The notes under the pieces: generated by a model | Databases searched by the model: none | What the model saw: only the letters and a program-made list of their open reading frames with translations | Told to the model about the DNA's origin: nothing | Made by a program: the position numbers and the translations under genes | Shown: piece by piece, positions 61,864-64,000 of the stretch | How the letters are laid out: each line of letters starts with the position of its first letter | Position numbering within the stretch: position 1 is the first letter of the stretch | From: Actinomycetales bacterium | Lineage (GTDB): Bacteria > Actinomycetota > Actinomycetes > Actinomycetales > Microbacteriaceae | Length of the DNA stretch: 64,000 nt | Assembly (NCBI GenBank): GCA_015654475.1 | Contig: JAATGV010000009.1 | Location: 56,714-120,713 of the forward strand | Reading direction: 5' to 3'

Positions 61864-62469
61864 TCACACCCACAACATGCCGACCGTGGCCGCCGTAAGC
61901 ACAGCGAAAACTCGGTTTGCCCACACCAGACGGTTGCCGCAAGACAACCACGTGCGCAGGCTCGAACCGAACACGGCCCACACACCACAGCTTGGAGTAC
62001 CCACGATCGTGAACAGCAGCAGGGTCACCGCGAAGTTCTGCACATAGACGCCATCGGAAGGCATGAACCCGGCAATGAGGGTAACCGTCATCACCCACGC
62101 CTTGGGGTTGATGAACTGGAAGACGACCATCTGCCACCAGCGCGCAGGCCGGGCACTTTGCGAGTCAGGCAGCGCGGCCGACATCCACAAATGCCAGGCA
62201 AGCCATACGAGATAGCCGCTGCCAACCACCTTCAAGACGACCTTGAGCCAAGGGTGGTCGAGAAACAGGCTGCCAAGGCCCGCGGCGACCAGGCCTGCTT
62301 GGATGATGACGCCGAGTTGAATGCCGAAGATCATGGGCGCGGTGCGACGCAACCCGAAACGCAGTCCGGACGTTGCCAAGAGCATGTTGTTCGGTCCAGG
62401 GGTGACCGACATGGTGAAGGCGAACAAGGCGATGGATGCAAGGGCCGCCGCCGTCAAGCCGCCGGTCAT
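61864..62469 (-). CDS. LysE-family amino-acid exporter
   Basis: A 201-residue membrane protein of the LysE/RhtB superfamily with five or six helices. The conserved N-terminal motif SVTPGPNNMLLATSGLRFGL (GPG-type) is present, as are QLGVIIQAGLVAAGLGSLF, GSGYLVWLAWHLW and VFQFINPKAWVMTVT, all family hallmarks. It probably exports a basic or neutral amino acid. Its ATG overlaps the stop of an upstream 57-residue membrane protein by ATGA, and the pair is divergent from a MocR-type regulator that may control it. Confidence 0.92.
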   Translation of the reverse strand: MTGGLTAAALASIALFAFTMSVTPGPNNMLLATSGLRFGLRRTAPMIFGIQLGVIIQAGLVAAGLGSLFLDHPWLKVVLKVVGSGYLVWLAWHLWMSAALPDSQSARPARWWQMVVFQFINPKAWVMTVTLIAGFMPSDGVYVQNFAVTLLLFTIVGTPSCGVWAVFGSSLRTWLSCGNRLVWANRVFAVLTAATVGMLWV

Positions 62470-62639
62470 CCTCGGGGCCGCACACTGGTCTGGTGCCGCC
62501 CCTGCGGCCGACGTGAGTCATAGTCGGCACGGGTAGGCAGTCGAACCGGCCGATCGCGAAGTGCGAACAGCGTGCCGACAATCGCCGCGCCGCATCCGAT
62601 CCCCAAGACGACGAACGCCACCATCTGAATCACTTCCAT
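62466..62639 (-). CDS. 57-residue single-helix membrane microprotein coupled to LysE
   Basis: From ATG 62639 the frame encodes MEVIQMVAFVVLGIGCGAAI, followed by a few more hydrophobic residues (VGTLFAL) and a basic, Arg-rich tail (RDRPVRLPTRADYDSRRPQG). The pattern is one membrane helix with a cytoplasmic positive tail. Its stop overlaps the LysE start (TGATG-type overlap on the minus strand), so translation is coupled. I do not recognise a family. It could be an exporter accessory subunit or an unannotated small protein. A longer frame upstream to 62822 would cross the divergent promoter and is not preferred. Confidence 0.6.
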   Translation of the reverse strand: MEVIQMVAFVVLGIGCGAAIVGTLFALRDRPVRLPTRADYDSRRPQGRHQTSVRPRG

Positions 62640-62741
62640 TCCATTCCAATAGCACGACCTAGGAGGCCAATTTGCACGTGATATCCATCCAATCGTGAAA
62701 ATGGAATGGCAGATAGTGGCCAATGTGACTATTCTGGACTG

Positions 62742-64000
62742 TTGACTGTCACTCCTCTTGCCGACCGCCCCCTCAGCGCCCGCGCACTCACCGACATGCT
62801 CGGTGACTGGCGCCACGACCACAAAGTCACCTACCTTGCGCTCGCGGCGCGAATCCGGCTGCTCGTGACCGAAGGCCGCGTCCTACCCGGCACGCGCCTG
62901 CCCGCCGAACGGCCGCTCGCCACAGCACTCGGTCTCAGCCGCACCACCATCGTCGCCGCATACGGGTCCCTGCGCGAAGACGGGTTCGTTGTCAGCGCGC
63001 AAGGCTCCGGCAGTGTCATCACCCACAACCGTCAACCTCCCGCCCAGCCATTGCCTGCGGCAGGCATCGACTTCTCCATGGCCTCACCCGGCGCGTTGCC
63101 AGATCTGCCCGAAATGTATGGCCTCGCACTCGAACAGCTACCCGCAGCACTCAACCACGGCGGCTTCGACCTCGTCGGATTAGACGCACTGCGCGTCGCC
63201 TTGGCCGAGCGTTACACCCTGCGTGGCCTCGCAACCGAACCAGACGAGATCGTGGTCACCCTCGGGGCGCAACACGCAATCACCCTTGTCGCTCGTGCCG
63301 TGCTCAGCCGGGGCGACCGCGCGCTCGTCGAGGCACCGACATATCCCCACGCCGCCGAGGCGCTCGCGGCCGCAGGCGGGCGGCTCGTATCCATTCCCGT
63401 GTATCCCGAGGGATGGGACATCGACCAATCGGTCAGCACCATCCAGCGCACCATGCCGCGCCTCGGATACCTGATGCCCGACTTTCACAACCCCACCGGA
63501 GCATCCATGTCGACAGAGGCACGAGCCGCGATCCTCGCGGCGGCCGAAAGCTGCGGCACCATTCTCATCGCAGACGAGACGGCAGGCGAATTCGACTTCT
63601 CGGGGGCCCCGGTCGCACCGTTCGCCGCTGGGGCCACCGAAGACCAGCGCAGACGCATCGTCACCATCGGATCAGTCGGCAAGACGTTATGGGGTGGCAT
63701 ACGCGTCGGATGGATTCGCGCAAACACGGCGCTGCTGCGTCGTGTTCTGGCGATCCGCTCATACGGCGACCTTGGTACGCCCGCCCTCGAACAACTGCTC
63801 GTCACGCAATACCTGCCCCGGCTCGACGACATCATTCGGGACAGGTCGCACGACTTCGCAGCCGCCGCCTCGCAGATTCGCGGCGTCCTCGAGGCGCGCA
63901 CCCCGGAATGGACTATGCCGCACACCTCAGGAGGAATCAGCGCTTGGATCGACCTCGGCGCTCCGCTCAGCTCGGCGCTCGCCGCAGCGGCCCGGGAGCA
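62742..64000 (+). CDS. MocR-type PLP-dependent transcriptional regulator (partial)
   Basis: Open to the right edge, 419 codons visible. The N-terminus has a GntR-type winged helix (LALAARIRLLVTEGRVLPG, RLPAERPLATALGLSRTTIV, AAYGSLREDGFVVSAQGSGS), then an aminotransferase class I-like domain: LGAQHAITLVARAVLSRGD, EAPTYPHAAEAL, MPDFHNPTGASM and SVGKTLWGGIRVGWIRA with the PLP-binding Lys in GKTLWGG. MocR proteins regulate amino-acid, B6 or GABA metabolism. The start is uncertain: TTG 62742 and ATG 62706 are both in frame. A TATTCT box lies just upstream of TTG 62742. It is divergent from LysE, and one regulator may control both. Confidence 0.9.
   Translation, partial: MTVTPLADRPLSARALTDMLGDWRHDHKVTYLALAARIRLLVTEGRVLPGTRLPAERPLATALGLSRTTIVAAYGSLREDGFVVSAQGSGSVITHNRQPPAQPLPAAGIDFSMASPGALPDLPEMYGLALEQLPAALNHGGFDLVGLDALRVALAERYTLRGLATEPDEIVVTLGAQHAITLVARAVLSRGDRALVEAPTYPHAAEALAAAGGRLVSIPVYPEGWDIDQSVSTIQRTMPRLGYLMPDFHNPTGASMSTEARAAILAAAESCGTILIADETAGEFDFSGAPVAPFAAGATEDQRRRIVTIGSVGKTLWGGIRVGWIRANTALLRRVLAIRSYGDLGTPALEQLLVTQYLPRLDDIIRDRSHDFAAAASQIRGVLEARTPEWTMPHTSGGISAWIDLGAPLSSALAAAARE

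Overview
The window looks like a chromosomal segment of a high-GC Gram-positive actinobacterium, most likely Microbacteriaceae (Micrococcales). The grounds are moderate-to-high GC, the housekeeping block eno - ftsB - DUF501 with hisS, mazG, mfd, pth and rplY close by, a glmU/prs pair, many GTG/TTG starts with AGGAGG-type ribosome sites, and a type IV pilus cluster without an outer-membrane secretin. The family assignment is inference from gene order and protein style, not from a search.

Region 1 (1-17225) is a carbohydrate-use island. It holds the 3' end of a solute-binding gene and an Opp/Dpp-type ABC transporter with a fused double ATPase (187-3649). Next come a LacI regulator, an SGNH esterase and a GH112 glycoside phosphorylase, all on the minus strand (3681-8204). 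Divergent from these are a sugar ABC transporter (binding lipoprotein plus two permeases, no ATPase of its own) and a cellulase-like glycosidase. An AraC regulator and a very large DUF5107-TPR protein close the island. LacI-type palindromes lie in the divergent promoter at 8173-8304. The likely logic is uptake and de-esterification of a beta-galactoside, then cytosolic phosphorolysis to galactose-1-phosphate.

Region 2 (17278-30905) is mostly housekeeping: DUF501, ftsB, eno, hisS, mazG, mfd, pth, rplY, an acyl-CoA ligase and an orphan beta-class DNA methyltransferase. Between mazG and mfd is an 850-bp non-coding interval with two copies of a 128-bp element bearing terminal inverted repeats, followed by about 400 bp that is four-fifths purine on the plus strand and contains regularly spaced G-runs.

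Region 3 (31172-46317) is an unusual catabolic cluster. It has three amidase-signature enzymes, a complete Dpp-type ABC transporter, a CynX-like MFS permease, a GntR/FCD regulator, an HSL-family esterase, a pseudokinase next to an intact LicA-like kinase, and a RidA-family deaminase. Three near-identical palindromes of the FadR/GntR type (TGGT-N3-ACCA) sit in its promoters, so it is probably one regulon degrading an amide- and ester-containing compound. I consider this the best candidate for an undescribed system.

Region 4 (46375-64000) opens with gnd and a 17-bp perfect hairpin terminator. An eleven-gene type IV pilus cluster on the minus strand follows (pilB, pilT, pilC, pilA, three minor pilins, prepilin peptidase, pilM, pilN, pilO), including a minor pilin with a bactofilin-like beta-helix. 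Then come prs, a glmU lacking its acetyltransferase domain, tRNA-Gln(UUG), a LysE-type exporter coupled to a 57-residue membrane microprotein, and a divergent MocR-type regulator running off the window end.
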